Positions 49,555 to 60,763 are shown, counted from the first letter of the stretch. The stretch: DNA of 64,000 nt from Tetramitus jugosus (GCA_937625935.1 OW569373.1:409357-473356); one strand, 5' to 3'. Numbers and translations are program-made. Notes: generated by a model from the sequence alone, not told the origin.

Positions 49555-52500
49555 ATGGGTCAGGGTTCAGCCACCAAGTACGCTTGGGATGTCGATGAAT
49601 TATTGAGACAACATGAAAAAGAGATTCAAGTATGGAAGATGAAATACGTTCAATCTCTGACAACTATTCAGCAGATACAGAAGGAGCATAATGATTACAA
49701 ACTTGCCACAAAATCCGAAGTAGATCGTTTAGAGCAAGATAAAAGTGAATATATACAGCAGATGCAAGAGGAGCATAATGATTTCAAACTTGCCACAAAA
49801 TCCGAAGTAGATCGTTTAGAGCAAGATAAAAAAGAATTAAGTTCTAAAATACAGAACCAAGCGAATGAAATTAATCGTTTATCAGGAAAGCATAGTCAAA
49901 CTATGAGAAATTTGAATCAGATAAAGAAAAAGTACGATACTTGCAAGGAGGACACGGAAGTTGCAATCAAGAAATTAACCAAAAAGAAGAACAAATTAGA
50001 AACGGAAATGCAAGATCTGAGACGCCAAATGGAGGAGCAAATGCATGAGATCCATAACTTGAAAGAAAGGGGTGAAGGGTATAACATGATGGATGCCTTT
50101 CCTAAAGAGATAAGCGAGGTCATACACATTGAAACTGATTGGATTGCAAACAACAAGTTTGAAGCTCTACGATCACTCTACAGTGTGCACAATGTTTTGA
50201 AAGAACGATCATCTGGGAAAAGATTATCAGGTGATGAAGTAGATGAGAAATTGGTTATCCAAATTGAAGACAATAGAAAGAAACATATGTCCATAAACGC
50301 AAGCATAATGGATGCGAAACCAATTGAAAGAAAAAGAGTGATAGAAGAGAGGTCACACAATCTGAGAGATCTATTAATGAAATTGGATAAGCTTGAATCA
50401 ATTCATACATCGAGAATGGATAAATTATTGTGTCAACTCCAGCATTTAACAACTTATACTCATGTTCAGAGTGGAACAAAGAAAAAAGCTGATTATGAAT
50501 TCGACAAGTTTTATGGTAATGATGCTCAATATAATGAATTGCTGTCTCGAAAGGAGGAATATAAGAAACAGCTAGTGAAACTTGTTAGAAAAGCTTGTTC
50601 TTATTCCGATTGTTTGAAGAAAAACGGTCAAGAGATGATGAAATTAACTGAGGATGAACCAATATTGGATAGTATAGAGAAAGAAGTTAGTCAGGTCAAC
50701 GAAGAGATTGAAAATCTTTTGATCTTACAGGATTCGTATGGAGGATTGAAGCAACAAATGAAAGCATTCGAAAGAGATTCTTGTGAAGTTCAAACACTCA
50801 TGGAGCAACTATTGACGATCACTAAAAAAGAGAAGCAGATGAATTTGGATTGCAGGAAAATTGATCTCGAGATTGACACAATAGCTTGTGATTTAGATGA
50901 CGAAGATACAGAGGAGAAGATGAAAAATTTGAACCGAATGAAAGAGAGAGAAGAAAGACTTCTTATGGAAGTCAAAAAACAAAAACAACGACTGGAAATA
51001 GCATTCCACAACTATGGAGATTACGGTGAGGTTAGGACATTATTACCAAAATCCAAGTCAACTGGAGTCAAACTAAAGGACTATATATTTGTGAGAGATG
51101 TTGGTGGAAGACATAGTAATGTGAAACTATATCGAAATTACAAAGAGGAATTTGTAGTCTTAAAGAAATTTTCTATTGACCATAATCGTAGGGCACTTAT
51201 GAGAGAGTCCTCAAGGATTAATTCTCATCATCATTTGATTCTACCGATTAACAATATTTTTTATCACGATGACGCGGCGTATGTTGAAACTCCGTTCATT
51301 GAAGGAGGTACGCTTCGAGATTGGATGAACAATGGTAAAGAAAAAACAGCAATTGAAATTCAAAATATTATTCGTCTCATTGCTCAAGGAATTCAATATT
51401 TGCACGATCGTGGTACCATTCATTGTGATTTGAAACCAGAGAATATCTTAGTGAAAAAGAATGTATATGATGAAACATGCATTCCAATTCTTTTTAATTT
51501 TGGGATGAGTCGAAACAAAGGTATGAGTAACGATTCAATGATGCAAGGAGGTGAGAAAAACAAGTACATGAGTCCAGAGAGATTAGTAAACAATGAAGAA
51601 CCAACGACAAAAGCTGATATTTGGTCTCTAGGTGTGATTGCCTTAGAGTTAATATCTTTTCCCAATGATGTCACGACACTCATCGCAACTAATTTTAATA
51701 ACACATCATTCTTGAATACTCATCAATGGAATGCCCAGTTGCAGTCAGATACGTCATTGTATGAATTATTAGTGAAAATGTTCAACGAAAGAGTTAAAGA
51801 CAGATATGATATAAATGATGTTCTTCATCATGCTTTTTTGAACAAAGTGATTGATCACAATATAAGCAGTCAAGAATTAAGACCTGATTCCAAGAGTAGA
51901 ATTAATCAAATCAAACTATTTATTGCTGAAAAATCTCGTTCTACCCAGCGGGACTCAAAATTGTTAAGAGTTCAAGATCATCCCAATTGGATTAATTCGA
52001 CTTTGAACTGCTTTTATACAATGACTTCTAGTAATATGATGAAGAGGTTAGTTGTTACATTCGAGGGTGAAGAAGGAATTGATGGCGGCGCACTGACAAC
52101 TGCATTTTATGCAAGAATATTTAACAATATTGCAGAGAAGTTGTTCGAGAAGGTTGACAACAATAATCTATTTGTACCGATTTGTGATGATAAAAACGCA
52201 AAGCAACAAATCAAGAATGAAAGATTGTTCGAAAGTATAGGTAAAGTGTTGATCAAAATGATATTTGATCAAAGAACAATGTCTATATGTTTAGCACCAT
52301 ATTTTATGAGATATTTACTCTGTCCTGATGACAAGGAGAGTGAGTTCGAGCATTCAATGATACATATGAAAGATGTTGATATGGTTGATGCAGAATTTGG
52401 ACGCAATATGAGACAACTACTGGCGATGGATGATATTGGAGCAATGTGTTTAGATTTTGAAGAGATAAATTACACTGATAAGAGAGATGTGAATAACTCG

Positions 52501-53049
52501 AACAAACATGAATTTATAAAGAAGAAAATGCAGAAAAAACTTTTTAGTGATCGGATGAAAAATATGAAATCCATTCGTAGAGGATTTCGAAGTCTTCCAG
52601 AGTTGACATCCTATCTTGACAACATGAATGAAAGAGACATGGCTCTACTTATTACGGATCAACAATTTATTGATAGGCAATTGTTGTTGGAGAGCCACAT
52701 AGATTTCATCGGTGATGCAACTAGTAATGATTGTTCAAGATTAGCAGATGTACTAAAGTCATTGAACAATGAACAATTACAAATGCTAATATACTTTGCA
52801 ACTGGACAAACGGGAATGTTCAATGGCGGATCAAGCGAACCTTTTTGGAATCCCAACGACTCGACACCAAACAGAAGAAATTGTATCACATTTAACTTTT
52901 ATATTGCAAGAAACAAGAATGCCCTACCGGCTGCCCATGTGTGTTTTTACAGTATTGACATGCCCAAGTATAATTCCAGTGACATTATGAAACAAAAACT
53001 GATCAGGGCAATGGAAGAAATGAAGCATGGTGGTTTTACATTATCGTAG
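49555..53049 (+). CDS. Coiled coil, pseudokinase-like and HECT ubiquitin-ligase fusion protein
   Basis: The ATG at 49555 follows an A-rich leader and gives 1164 residues in one exon. MGQGSAT at the start fits an N-myristoylation site. Residues about 15-500 are mostly coiled coil. A kinase domain spans about 505-790: VVLKKF supplies the ATP-site Lys, HCDLKPENIL replaces HRD at about 622, and LFNFGMSR replaces DFG at about 646. The Asp-to-Asn change at the metal-binding site suggests a pseudokinase. Residues about 830-1164 are a HECT domain: VTFEGEEGIDGGALTTAFY at its start and LPAAHVCF with catalytic Cys1130 near the end, then a normal HECT tail. HECT enzymes take ubiquitin onto this Cys and pass it to substrates. 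The protein looks intact. I know of no family with this order. Confidence 0.88.
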   Translation: MGQGSATKYAWDVDELLRQHEKEIQVWKMKYVQSLTTIQQIQKEHNDYKLATKSEVDRLEQDKSEYIQQMQEEHNDFKLATKSEVDRLEQDKKELSSKIQNQANEINRLSGKHSQTMRNLNQIKKKYDTCKEDTEVAIKKLTKKKNKLETEMQDLRRQMEEQMHEIHNLKERGEGYNMMDAFPKEISEVIHIETDWIANNKFEALRSLYSVHNVLKERSSGKRLSGDEVDEKLVIQIEDNRKKHMSINASIMDAKPIERKRVIEERSHNLRDLLMKLDKLESIHTSRMDKLLCQLQHLTTYTHVQSGTKKKADYEFDKFYGNDAQYNELLSRKEEYKKQLVKLVRKACSYSDCLKKNGQEMMKLTEDEPILDSIEKEVSQVNEEIENLLILQDSYGGLKQQMKAFERDSCEVQTLMEQLLTITKKEKQMNLDCRKIDLEIDTIACDLDDEDTEEKMKNLNRMKEREERLLMEVKKQKQRLEIAFHNYGDYGEVRTLLPKSKSTGVKLKDYIFVRDVGGRHSNVKLYRNYKEEFVVLKKFSIDHNRRALMRESSRINSHHHLILPINNIFYHDDAAYVETPFIEGGTLRDWMNNGKEKTAIEIQNIIRLIAQGIQYLHDRGTIHCDLKPENILVKKNVYDETCIPILFNFGMSRNKGMSNDSMMQGGEKNKYMSPERLVNNEEPTTKADIWSLGVIALELISFPNDVTTLIATNFNNTSFLNTHQWNAQLQSDTSLYELLVKMFNERVKDRYDINDVLHHAFLNKVIDHNISSQELRPDSKSRINQIKLFIAEKSRSTQRDSKLLRVQDHPNWINSTLNCFYTMTSSNMMKRLVVTFEGEEGIDGGALTTAFYARIFNNIAEKLFEKVDNNNLFVPICDDKNAKQQIKNERLFESIGKVLIKMIFDQRTMSICLAPYFMRYLLCPDDKESEFEHSMIHMKDVDMVDAEFGRNMRQLLAMDDIGAMCLDFEEINYTDKRDVNNSNKHEFIKKKMQKKLFSDRMKNMKSIRRGFRSLPELTSYLDNMNERDMALLITDQQFIDRQLLLESHIDFIGDATSNDCSRLADVLKSLNNEQLQMLIYFATGQTGMFNGGSSEPFWNPNDSTPNRRNCITFNFYIARNKNALPAAHVCFYSIDMPKYNSSDIMKQKLIRAMEEMKHGGFTLS
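49684..49835 (+). repeat. 87-nt tandem duplication inside the coiled coil
   Basis: Two copies of a 29-codon unit lie in tandem; GAGCATAATGATT begins at 49684 and again at 49771. Over the shared 65 bases they differ by a single base (TAC versus TTC). The near identity means the duplication is recent or under homogenisation. Confidence 0.85.
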
Positions 53050-54050
53050 GTTTCTTTGCTTGTTGGAATATGCAACAACATGAAAGGAGAGGCGGCGTTA
53101 GGGATGTCAAAAATAAGATGGGCACTGCAAGACCAAAAGAGCAATTGTTCAGATTTTCACCCGTTTTTTAGACCTCTTGCAATTTTCCAAAAAGTCCGAT
53201 TTTGATGACCAATCCACTTCATCTGATGAGGAAGAGTGACTATCAGGTTCCAGAAGAGAAGTGATATGTATGTGGATCTGTGTTTACCCTAAAACAAAAT
53301 CATCGTGGACAAGTTCAAATTAGAAGATTAAATTTGACTTGCCTTGTATGAAGAGGCTGTCCAACTGTGAAGAAAGGAATGTACGACCAATAAACTCATC
53401 CAGTCCTTTTGGTGTGTCGTCAAAATGCTTCAAACATCTTCTGTTAATGCCTCTGTAGCGAAAGTGTTCGTTTGTGTGAAAGTACAACAAAATGGCAAGA
53501 ACCAATCAGTCTTCCATTTTTTGGATTGGTGTTTCTCAAATTGGTGTTTGTTCAATTTGTGTTTTGGGCTTCTTCCTCATTTTTGTGAAGTATGTGATAC
53601 CGTCCATGAACAACTGGGACAGGCTATTGTTTTGCCTATTCAGCTCTGTGGTCAGTGTTTGGAGCTCAAGAAGAACAACTCCATGCTTCACAAAGTGATT
53701 GACCTTGGTTACAGAAACATGTTCCACAGTTTGTGGGATTCTGATGTAACAGCGATCACTGTCGATTGAGTGGATCGCTACAAGAGTACCTCATCGTTGC
53801 CACCAACAAATCACGTGTTTGTCACTGTGACATCTGTGCGTTTAAGGTGCACTCAAGAATGTCTCCATTTTCGGTGGCGTTTAAGGTGCACTCAAGTTCC
53901 GGTCTGCCTTAAAAGGTTTATCGGAATTATTTTCTCATGAGACATGTCATTGCAAAATGTTTGTGGAGACATGTCTTGGTGGGTTTTTGTTCCTCTTTGT
54001 TTTTTCTAAACCAACAACACACAGCTTTTTGGTCAGAAAAAAACAAACAA
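53050..54050. other. Intergenic region with coding-like remnant and a short direct repeat
   Basis: A plus-strand frame around 53560-53770 reads TVHEQLGQAIVLPIQLCGQC and HKVIDLGYRNMFHSLWDSDV before a stop. It looks like a protein fragment but has no start, and its family is unknown. The 20-base sequence GCGTTTAAGGTGCACTCAAG occurs at 53838-53857 and again at 53877-53896. The rest is promoter of the RGS gene. Confidence 0.45.
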
Positions 54051-55310
54051 ATGGATTTCACAAACTATATTATTGATTTCGATTGTGTGCTGAAAGAAGA
54101 GAAAGTAGTTGATGCTTTCTTGAAACATTTGAAGAAGGAGTTAAATTCAGATTCACTGGAATTTCTCAAGGATCATGAACGGTTCCTAAACCTTATTGAC
54201 TCTATGGAGAAGTTGGATGTTGCAAAGAGATTGTTCAATACCTATATAGCTGCAACAGCAAGTAAGCAAGTAAATTTGTCCAGTAGTTCATTGAGGCACA
54301 TTAATACCCAAATGAACCAATTGTCCAAGGAAACGGATTTCAACACATTATTTGCACCCGCTATTGTCAATGTATTGACCTCCTTGAAAATAGATGCGTT
54401 ACCAAGGTTCGTTAGAAGTGCATCCTTTGAATCTCTGTTGAGGAAAAATCCCAACTTGATGAAATCAATAGCCATATTGAAACCATTGTTTTATTTGGAT
54501 ACATCCAGTCTTACTGATGATGATTTTATGAGACCTGTGGTACGAGACACAGATTTCAAGCTATTTGATTTGCTACAAACCGACTCCTTCAACTGGAAGA
54601 TGATTGGATCATCAGATATCAAATCGAAAACTAGATATAATCTACTCAAGTTAAATACTCAACTATTTCCCAATGTTTCAGCATTCAAGAACACTATTAT
54701 GACAAAGTTTCAAACCACTTATGACTGGAACATTGTCAATATAGCCAAGATCATATTAGTAGCCAAAAATTTCAAATTTTATGATTCCAATGTGGCTGGA
54801 ATGGAATTAGTGAGACATTACACACATGAAGAATTATCTACTCTTTTTCCAGAAGTGGAAATGAGGGAGAAAAGATCATGCTCAGTTTATATACAGCACG
54901 TGAAACTTTCGTGGCCTCTTTCATACTCTCCAAAGCATATGACAGTTGTTACGAGTGTGTCATATAATCCCCAAAAAAGAGTATTGATGATGATAGGAAA
55001 AACTCTACTTCCACATGCTAACGTCAATGGAAGTGATCCCATTATCAACTATTATTGCATCAGAATCCAAAGTATTGATGATAACTCTGTGCTATATACA
55101 CTTTTTGGAATGTTGAATTTAAAAGGAATCGCACACAAATTGTTGAAGCCAATCATATTGAGGAGAGCTACAGTTTGTGCAAAGATGTTTGGAAAGTTAC
55201 TTGAGGAATCGAAAACGAATCCTGCACTATGTATGGATCAGAATCTGGATGACAAGTGGGCTGAATCTACCAAGCAGATACTTCTTGATCATGGATTGAT
55301 TGAAAATTGA
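54051..55310 (+). CDS. RGS-domain protein with START-like lipid-binding region
   Basis: From the Met at 54051 (leader ACAAACAA) the product has 419 residues. Residues about 10-135 are an RGS domain: FLKHLKKELNSDSLEFLKDHERFL, AKRLFNTYIAAT, the VNLSSSSLRHINTQM helix, and LPRFVRSASFESLL. RGS domains speed GTP hydrolysis by heterotrimeric G-protein alpha subunits. Residues about 165-390 resemble a START lipid-transfer fold (SFNWKMIGSSDIKSKTRYNLLK, VVTSVSYNPQKRVLMMIG, and a final long helix). The combination suggests G-protein signalling coupled to a membrane lipid. An upstream ATG at 53937 would add 38 unconserved residues. The RGS call is fairly firm and the START call is weaker. Confidence 0.7.
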   Translation: MDFTNYIIDFDCVLKEEKVVDAFLKHLKKELNSDSLEFLKDHERFLNLIDSMEKLDVAKRLFNTYIAATASKQVNLSSSSLRHINTQMNQLSKETDFNTLFAPAIVNVLTSLKIDALPRFVRSASFESLLRKNPNLMKSIAILKPLFYLDTSSLTDDDFMRPVVRDTDFKLFDLLQTDSFNWKMIGSSDIKSKTRYNLLKLNTQLFPNVSAFKNTIMTKFQTTYDWNIVNIAKIILVAKNFKFYDSNVAGMELVRHYTHEELSTLFPEVEMREKRSCSVYIQHVKLSWPLSYSPKHMTVVTSVSYNPQKRVLMMIGKTLLPHANVNGSDPIINYYCIRIQSIDDNSVLYTLFGMLNLKGIAHKLLKPIILRRATVCAKMFGKLLEESKTNPALCMDQNLDDKWAESTKQILLDHGLIEN

Positions 55311-56329
55311 ATTCTTTTTACTCTAAGTTCCAAGAAGAAATCATGCAGTTCAGAGAACATGTCGTTGTTCATTGCTGGTATGATGGTCGACTTGTAGGTT
55401 TAAAGAAGCACGATATACTTCTTCCCTGTGTCAAGTAGGTGCTTGAGAAATTTTGCACACAAATTTCATTACTAAAAAGAGATTTTAGTAATGAAATTCT
55501 TAAGGTATCACCTGGCCATGTATATGTGTATTGTTCTGCCTGTCATTCTATACAGCAACTGTATCGAAAATGATTGGCTGGACAGAGATGAAAAGAAAAA
55601 ACTCTGGCTCTGGCACTTCGCGACTGCCAACTGAATTCTATAATCTGAGAGTAGCAAAGGCATAAGTTCGGAGGAGTGATGAGATAAAGAGCCCCTATCA
55701 AACAAGAAACCTGTTCTCACTTATACGCAAAGTCATGTGGAGGAACTTCATCGAAGAAAAGGTGTTTCAGTGTACCTGTACTGGGAGAAAACTATGGGAT
55801 TACATTCAGAAAGAAAACTATGCAGGTATCATATGCCAATGATCAGCAGCTTACTCTGGGAGGTAAACTATTTGAAGACTGATTGTCAGGGAAGGACGAA
55901 TACAAGAAGCTACTACTCAGAACACTGGAAGAGATAACTCTTTAGCGATTGAATGTTTTTTCAAATAAAACAGATCGACATGCATAACCAATTAACATCA
56001 TTCTGGCTGACCAACAAGGAATTGCACGATATTAATAAAGATAGAGTGCTGCAGATCATTGTGATTGTGATAATCATTGCCTGTTTATGCATTAATTGTT
56101 GCAGTATTACTGGTAATCGCACTACTCTCCTACTTTTTGGTGTACATGCAATAAACATACATCAGAAAGCTTTTGTGCATGAATTAAACCATTATTGACA
56201 GCCTTTCTCAGCGTATCCTAAGTAATTCTACACTGTTCACTACAGAATGCATCCTGTCATATCTGTTACAATTACTGTGTATCGTTGTACGGAGAGTCTT
56301 TAGGATAGATATTGTTGCAGAATAGATCA
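55311..56329. other. Start of the subtelomeric region, no gene recognised
   Basis: AT-rich sequence with short ORFs on both strands. Nothing here has a convincing start or family. Intact host-type genes end at 55310, apart from the truncated SWIM gene. Confidence 0.45.
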
Positions 56330-56331
56330 TT

Positions 56332-56940
56332 AGAGCTTATCAGGCTTATTGTTTCTGTAGTAGTTCTGCACATAGCTATTACCTATATGAGCAATCTGTT
56401 TGCGTCTATTGGTGTAGATATAGTCAATCAGAGTCATTAATTTCTCTTCACAGTTTACTACTCTGGCTACTATTTCAACTTCTGAAGCATTCGGACCAAG
56501 TAGCTGAATAGTATACTGTCTGCATCTGTCAATACCAACTTCTCCCAATGCCTCTATTCTATCTGCATCTGATACTATGTTCAAAAGGAGTCTGCTCCCA
56601 TATTCTGTCTCTTGTTGTTTACTTCCTTTGAATACGAGACATGATCGATAATAGCAATCACTCTCTTAGCATCTGTCTTGTCAAACAGATTATGAATGAA
56701 CTTGTGCAATTCCTGCTCAGATACACACTTATCCTTGTACTTATGATCTCTGACATCATGTAGGAGGGCAGCTGCTGCAACGATATCGGTTCTGAGTACA
56801 CCCTCGTGTTCCGCAATGTCCATAGCATTGTTATAGATAGCTAATGCGTGTTCTACACCATGAGAACTATCAAAATGTTGCGTGTGCTTTTGTACGCTGG
56901 ATACATATTTGTTTCTTATTCTGAGGTTTGACTGCTCAGT
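56332..56940 (-). pseudogene. HD-domain phosphohydrolase with a frame break
   Basis: The first frame gives YVSSVQKHTQHFDSSHGVEHAL, EHEGVLRTDIVAAAALLHDVRDHKY and HVSYSKEV. The second frame gives RLLLNIVSDADRIEALGEVG and RCRQYTIQ. Together these are the H...HD...D pattern of small bacterial-type HD hydrolases (YedJ-like group), which act on nucleotides or other phosphates. A one-base frame change near 56590-56610 separates the halves, and the first frame has no Met before the conserved part. It is therefore a broken gene, possibly of transferred origin. Confidence 0.6.
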
Positions 56941-57654
56941 GTGTTAAATACTATATATGTTCTGTTGTTTCTCAACTATGAACAAGTCACCAGAGATTGT
57001 AAAGTTTACAGTTGCACACTACAGTCTAACGGCTATAAATGTGAAGATAATGACGACGTCGAAGAAAACCAACAGCAGAGTTTGATAGAATAAGTCATTT
57101 CAATGATAGATATTCCTGAATACTACGTCTGGTGCTTCATACAACTTCAATAATGAATGTATTAAGATTCATAAAGCATTGGTTGAGATTATGGAGCAGT
57201 ATGAAGCATAGACTGTTGACCGAGCTGAGAAGAGAAGAATAGCAGCAACATCTACAGCATCATTACAACGAATACAATCATTTAGCAAACGTGGATGAAA
57301 CAAGGAATAGCAAAAGGGGATATTGTAATAGTTGCATTGTACACTATCTATCTCTATGGCCAATCACAGCAAGCACAAGACAATTGGTGGTGAGTACCAA
57401 GTCTATAGTAATTATTGGTTGTAAAGTTGTCGCATCATGTGCCTGATACTCTGCAAATCCTAGCTCTTTGTTCAGCTCTTCTAGTGCATAAGATCCCATA
57501 CCAGGAACAAATATCTGACGAGCTTCAGGGCACTAAAATAGTACAGCGTACTAGGATAGGTTACACCACTCTCTTCCAAAGCATCATTAAAAATATTCAT
57601 GTCGAAGTTATATGTTGCCCAGAACCAAGCTAATACACCAGATGTTGCGTTCAG

Positions 57655-58000
57655 TTACTGATCGTATTGAACTGAAACATTCATCACTTCTGCGGGCTGT
57701 GGTGCAGTTGTAATCACAGTATCATTAGCTGTGATATTGAACTTCTGTGCATTCTTAGCTGTTTTGGGAAGTGGCTGTATGTAATCTCGATAAGCAAATG
57801 AACCTATACCCTTTTGATTAAATGCACTGAGCTGAGCTATCTGATAGAACTGCTTACCACCTCTACGCTTGATTGTAGACTTTCTGTAGTTAGCGCTTCT
57901 GTAGCACGATTCAAAGTCCAAAAAATATGATCGAACTGTTGCTACCAAGTCTGTTGCACCTAATGCTCGCACATTCGAGTGTCTCAGAGATCCCACAGAT
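57655..58000 (-). other. Open coding-like fragment, unrecognised
   Basis: A minus-strand frame of about 113 residues reads ALGATDLVATVRSYFLDFESCYRSAN, then GKQFYQIAQLSAFNQKGIGSF and ends MNVSVQYDQY before a stop. It has protein-like composition but no Met start; a stop precedes it. I do not recognise the family. It may belong with the neighbouring interrupted frames at 58.1-58.5 and 59.0-59.3 kb. Confidence 0.3.
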
Positions 58001-58119
58001 GTTCGAAGTCATGAGCTTGTATTATTTCCATTCTATGATAATTGGTCAGAGTCTGGTAACATGATGGTGAAAAGGATCATTGATAGATGCAGTACTCTAG
58101 CAGAATTTGTTGATGAATT

Positions 58120-59900
58120 GGTTACTTTGGTTTGGAACGTGCATATGTTTTGAGTCGTGCTGGATTCGGTACTCGTGTTTTGGTAGAAGAATTGAGGCTG
58201 AAAGTGAAGGATGCTTTAGAATACAAGGTTGCCAGCATCAGGAAGGAACTACTAGATCTTTTCAGAGAAGAAGAATGCGATGATGATCCAGTGAATAATG
58301 AAGTTACAGATCTTAGCATAGATCCAGTACAGCATTGCACATTGAATGCCAACATTGTCAACAACTGGATACTTTAGAGATATTGAATGCTAAAGAATGT
58401 ATTGTTGAAGGAGTGGTCACCACGAATGGAAACTCTTTTATGGTAAGAGACAATTACAATGATAACATGGTAGCACTAGTTCAGATTGTGAAGAAGAATG
58501 ACAAGCGATCACTATTCTGTATTTGTGAAGAGAAGAAGAAAAAATAAATGTCAATGTGTCCTGCATTCAGGTGTAAATTGAGAAATTACCCAGGGAAAAT
58601 TTTCGAACTCCAAAAGGTTTTGGACCATCACAGAGTTACCCTTAACATGGAAGATAATTCCATCACGGTACTTTTCTTATCATAGACCACCGTCAGATTA
58701 ACTAAAAATTCCCCGAATATCTCTTGAAAAAGCATTGAGTTCCGAGCAGTTGGGATCTCTTTTCTTCAAGGTCTGGAAGAGTTATTGTCCCTCCAACTTA
58801 AGCTCCTTTTTTCTGATATCATATCTCATGCAGGTTTGTTTCAGGACAACAACTCATATCATCAGGACCCAGGAGGCAACCCAAACAGAAGCATGGAGAA
58901 AAACATTTGATCACTGTATTCTGCGCTGCACATGTAGCAAATACTGCTGTTCAACTTGCCAGCAGAATGAGAAGAAAGACGGAAGATGGTTATAAAGATC
59001 TGGGATATTTGTCAGAACTCTCACCAAAGAGTACAGAGCATCACAGGTTATGCAGGGGTTTATATTTGAGGCGACAGGCCATTATAGTCCCTTTTACCAG
59101 AATCTGGCTGATTTCAAAGTGATATATGATAATCTGGATACATTTAGAGAAGCTATTGAAATTACAGGACAGTATGCAACTATTCAGAAGAAGCCGCATC
59201 CAGAGTTAACTATACTTCAAACTATGTTTTTGTGCCGATACTGTAACGGCACTCTATGTCAATGTGATCGAAGTAAAATAATGAGACCATATCTGAATAT
59301 GCTGGGAGAAAAGAAAAGAAGCATTTGACGTTTATCCAGCTCGAGGACATATTGTAGAGAAGGTGAAGGTTATCAATGTGGAACAATTGCTTGTTAACTC
59401 TGAATCTCAGATATTTAACTCTGAATATGTTTCTGAGAAGGACATCACTTGCACTCGAAAGATACTTAAGGTCAGAGAAGCTGTATCATTGATGGAGAAG
59501 ACTCTAAAAGCGTGGTGTGACTAGAAGAAGTTATTGGACAGTTCAAATCATCTGGAGCATACCCCAACATTACTGACAAAATCTTGTTCTTTTCTCAGAT
59601 CAAACCTTTCTGCTTCAAAGAAAAGTTAGCAACAGTCATTCTGTACTTCTTGCCTTCCAACACTAGTTCTTTGGTAGGTGTGCCAGTTTTCAGCCACTTG
59701 CCACAACGATCATGTATCCTTCACATCATACTTCTTTACAGAGTCCTTCTTCATTGAGACAAAGAATACAATTGCTTGGAACTCGTCAGGATATGTCAAA
59801 GTAAGAGTGCTTTTGGTGGTTGAACTCCATTTGTTAATCAATAAGTTTAGTGCCTCAGTGTAGATCAGGTGTTTTGTTTCGTTATGGTACTCGCTCAGTG
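58120..59900. other. Block of interrupted coding-like fragments
   Basis: Plus-strand frames at 58132-58377, 58335-58547, 58907-59122 and 59050-59328 and a minus-strand frame at 59600-59922 each run 60-100 residues. They read like protein (for example RLKVKDALEYKVASIRKELLDLF; MQGFIFEATGHYSPFYQNLADFKV; HTLSEYHNETKHLIYTEALNLL). The minus-strand one continues in another frame with KTGTPTKELVLEGKKYRMTVANF. No family is recognised. The density of broken frames suggests a decayed insertion, such as a virus or large transposon, but nothing diagnostic was seen. Confidence 0.3.
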
Positions 59901-60445
59901 TATGTACTACTTGTTGTGACATGTTTTGTTGTGCTGTTTTGTTGATGAGTGGAGCGCCACAAGTCAAATTTCAATTTGCATAGCTGTAAGTTTTTGGCGC
60001 CATGACTTGGAGAAAACCGGGAATTTACAGGACCTACCAGGATCCCAGGTTTTGCACAAAATGGGAATCCCACGGAAAAACTGGGAATTCCTGGGAATCC
60101 CGCTCCCACATTTCGGTTGACCCTCGCTTAAATAAATAAAATTGTTTAGAAAATTCTTCTACTGGAGTGAATATATTTTTCGGACCCTTCTCAAAAATCG
60201 ACGGACCTATTGAGCATTTTTTGAGTACATGTGACCTTTTATGTCGGATTTCATGCTATCATGGTTAATAGATACTCTTTCCCTCATTTTAATTGATTAT
60301 TGTTATTAAGAAATTTTCGATTATTATTTCGTTGAGTTGGGAAATTTGTTGATTTTGCTGACTATCTCGTTTGATCAATATCTTAAGCATGTACTTGTTC
60401 AATGGTTTCTGGTAGACATTTAAATTAAAAGTACCATAAGTCAAC

Positions 60446-60763
60446 TCATAATATTTTTATAATTAGATGTATAAATCCAGGAAAACATTGTGCAAGCGAT
60501 GAATAGGTCGTCAATATGGAATCTATTGTATAGTGCTGCAACTCATATGCAAGTAGTACAAGGTTGGCTAATTCTGGTGCACAATTTTTTTTCCATGGAA
60601 GGCCGATTACTTGCTTAATAATGGTGTTGTTGAGTTCCTCACACCTAATGTAGGTGCAGATTAGTATGAAGTGCAACAACAATTTTATTGAACTTATTTT
60701 TTGTGTTGGTGGTTGCTTTTTGTGAGTGCGGAGTTTCTGGAAAAACTCCGATTGGATGATCAA
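60446..60763 (-). pseudogene. Reverse-transcriptase fragment, Penelope/non-LTR type
   Basis: The frame reads FILICTYIRCEELNNTIIKQVIGLP, then NCAPELANLVLLAYELQHY. The block Q--GLP---NCAPELANL-L--YE is the region of reverse transcriptase (motif B, usually QI-GIPMGTNCAPELANL) found in Penelope-like and related elements. The MGT is changed to WKK here, and the active-site YxDD part is missing, so it is a dead fragment. It lies about 2.5 kb from the telomere. Confidence 0.55.

Noticed and set aside
59990-60120. GGGAATCCC / GGGAATTCC rich stretch considered as a transposon end
   Set aside because: Short repeated words are present, but I found no partner end or target duplication.
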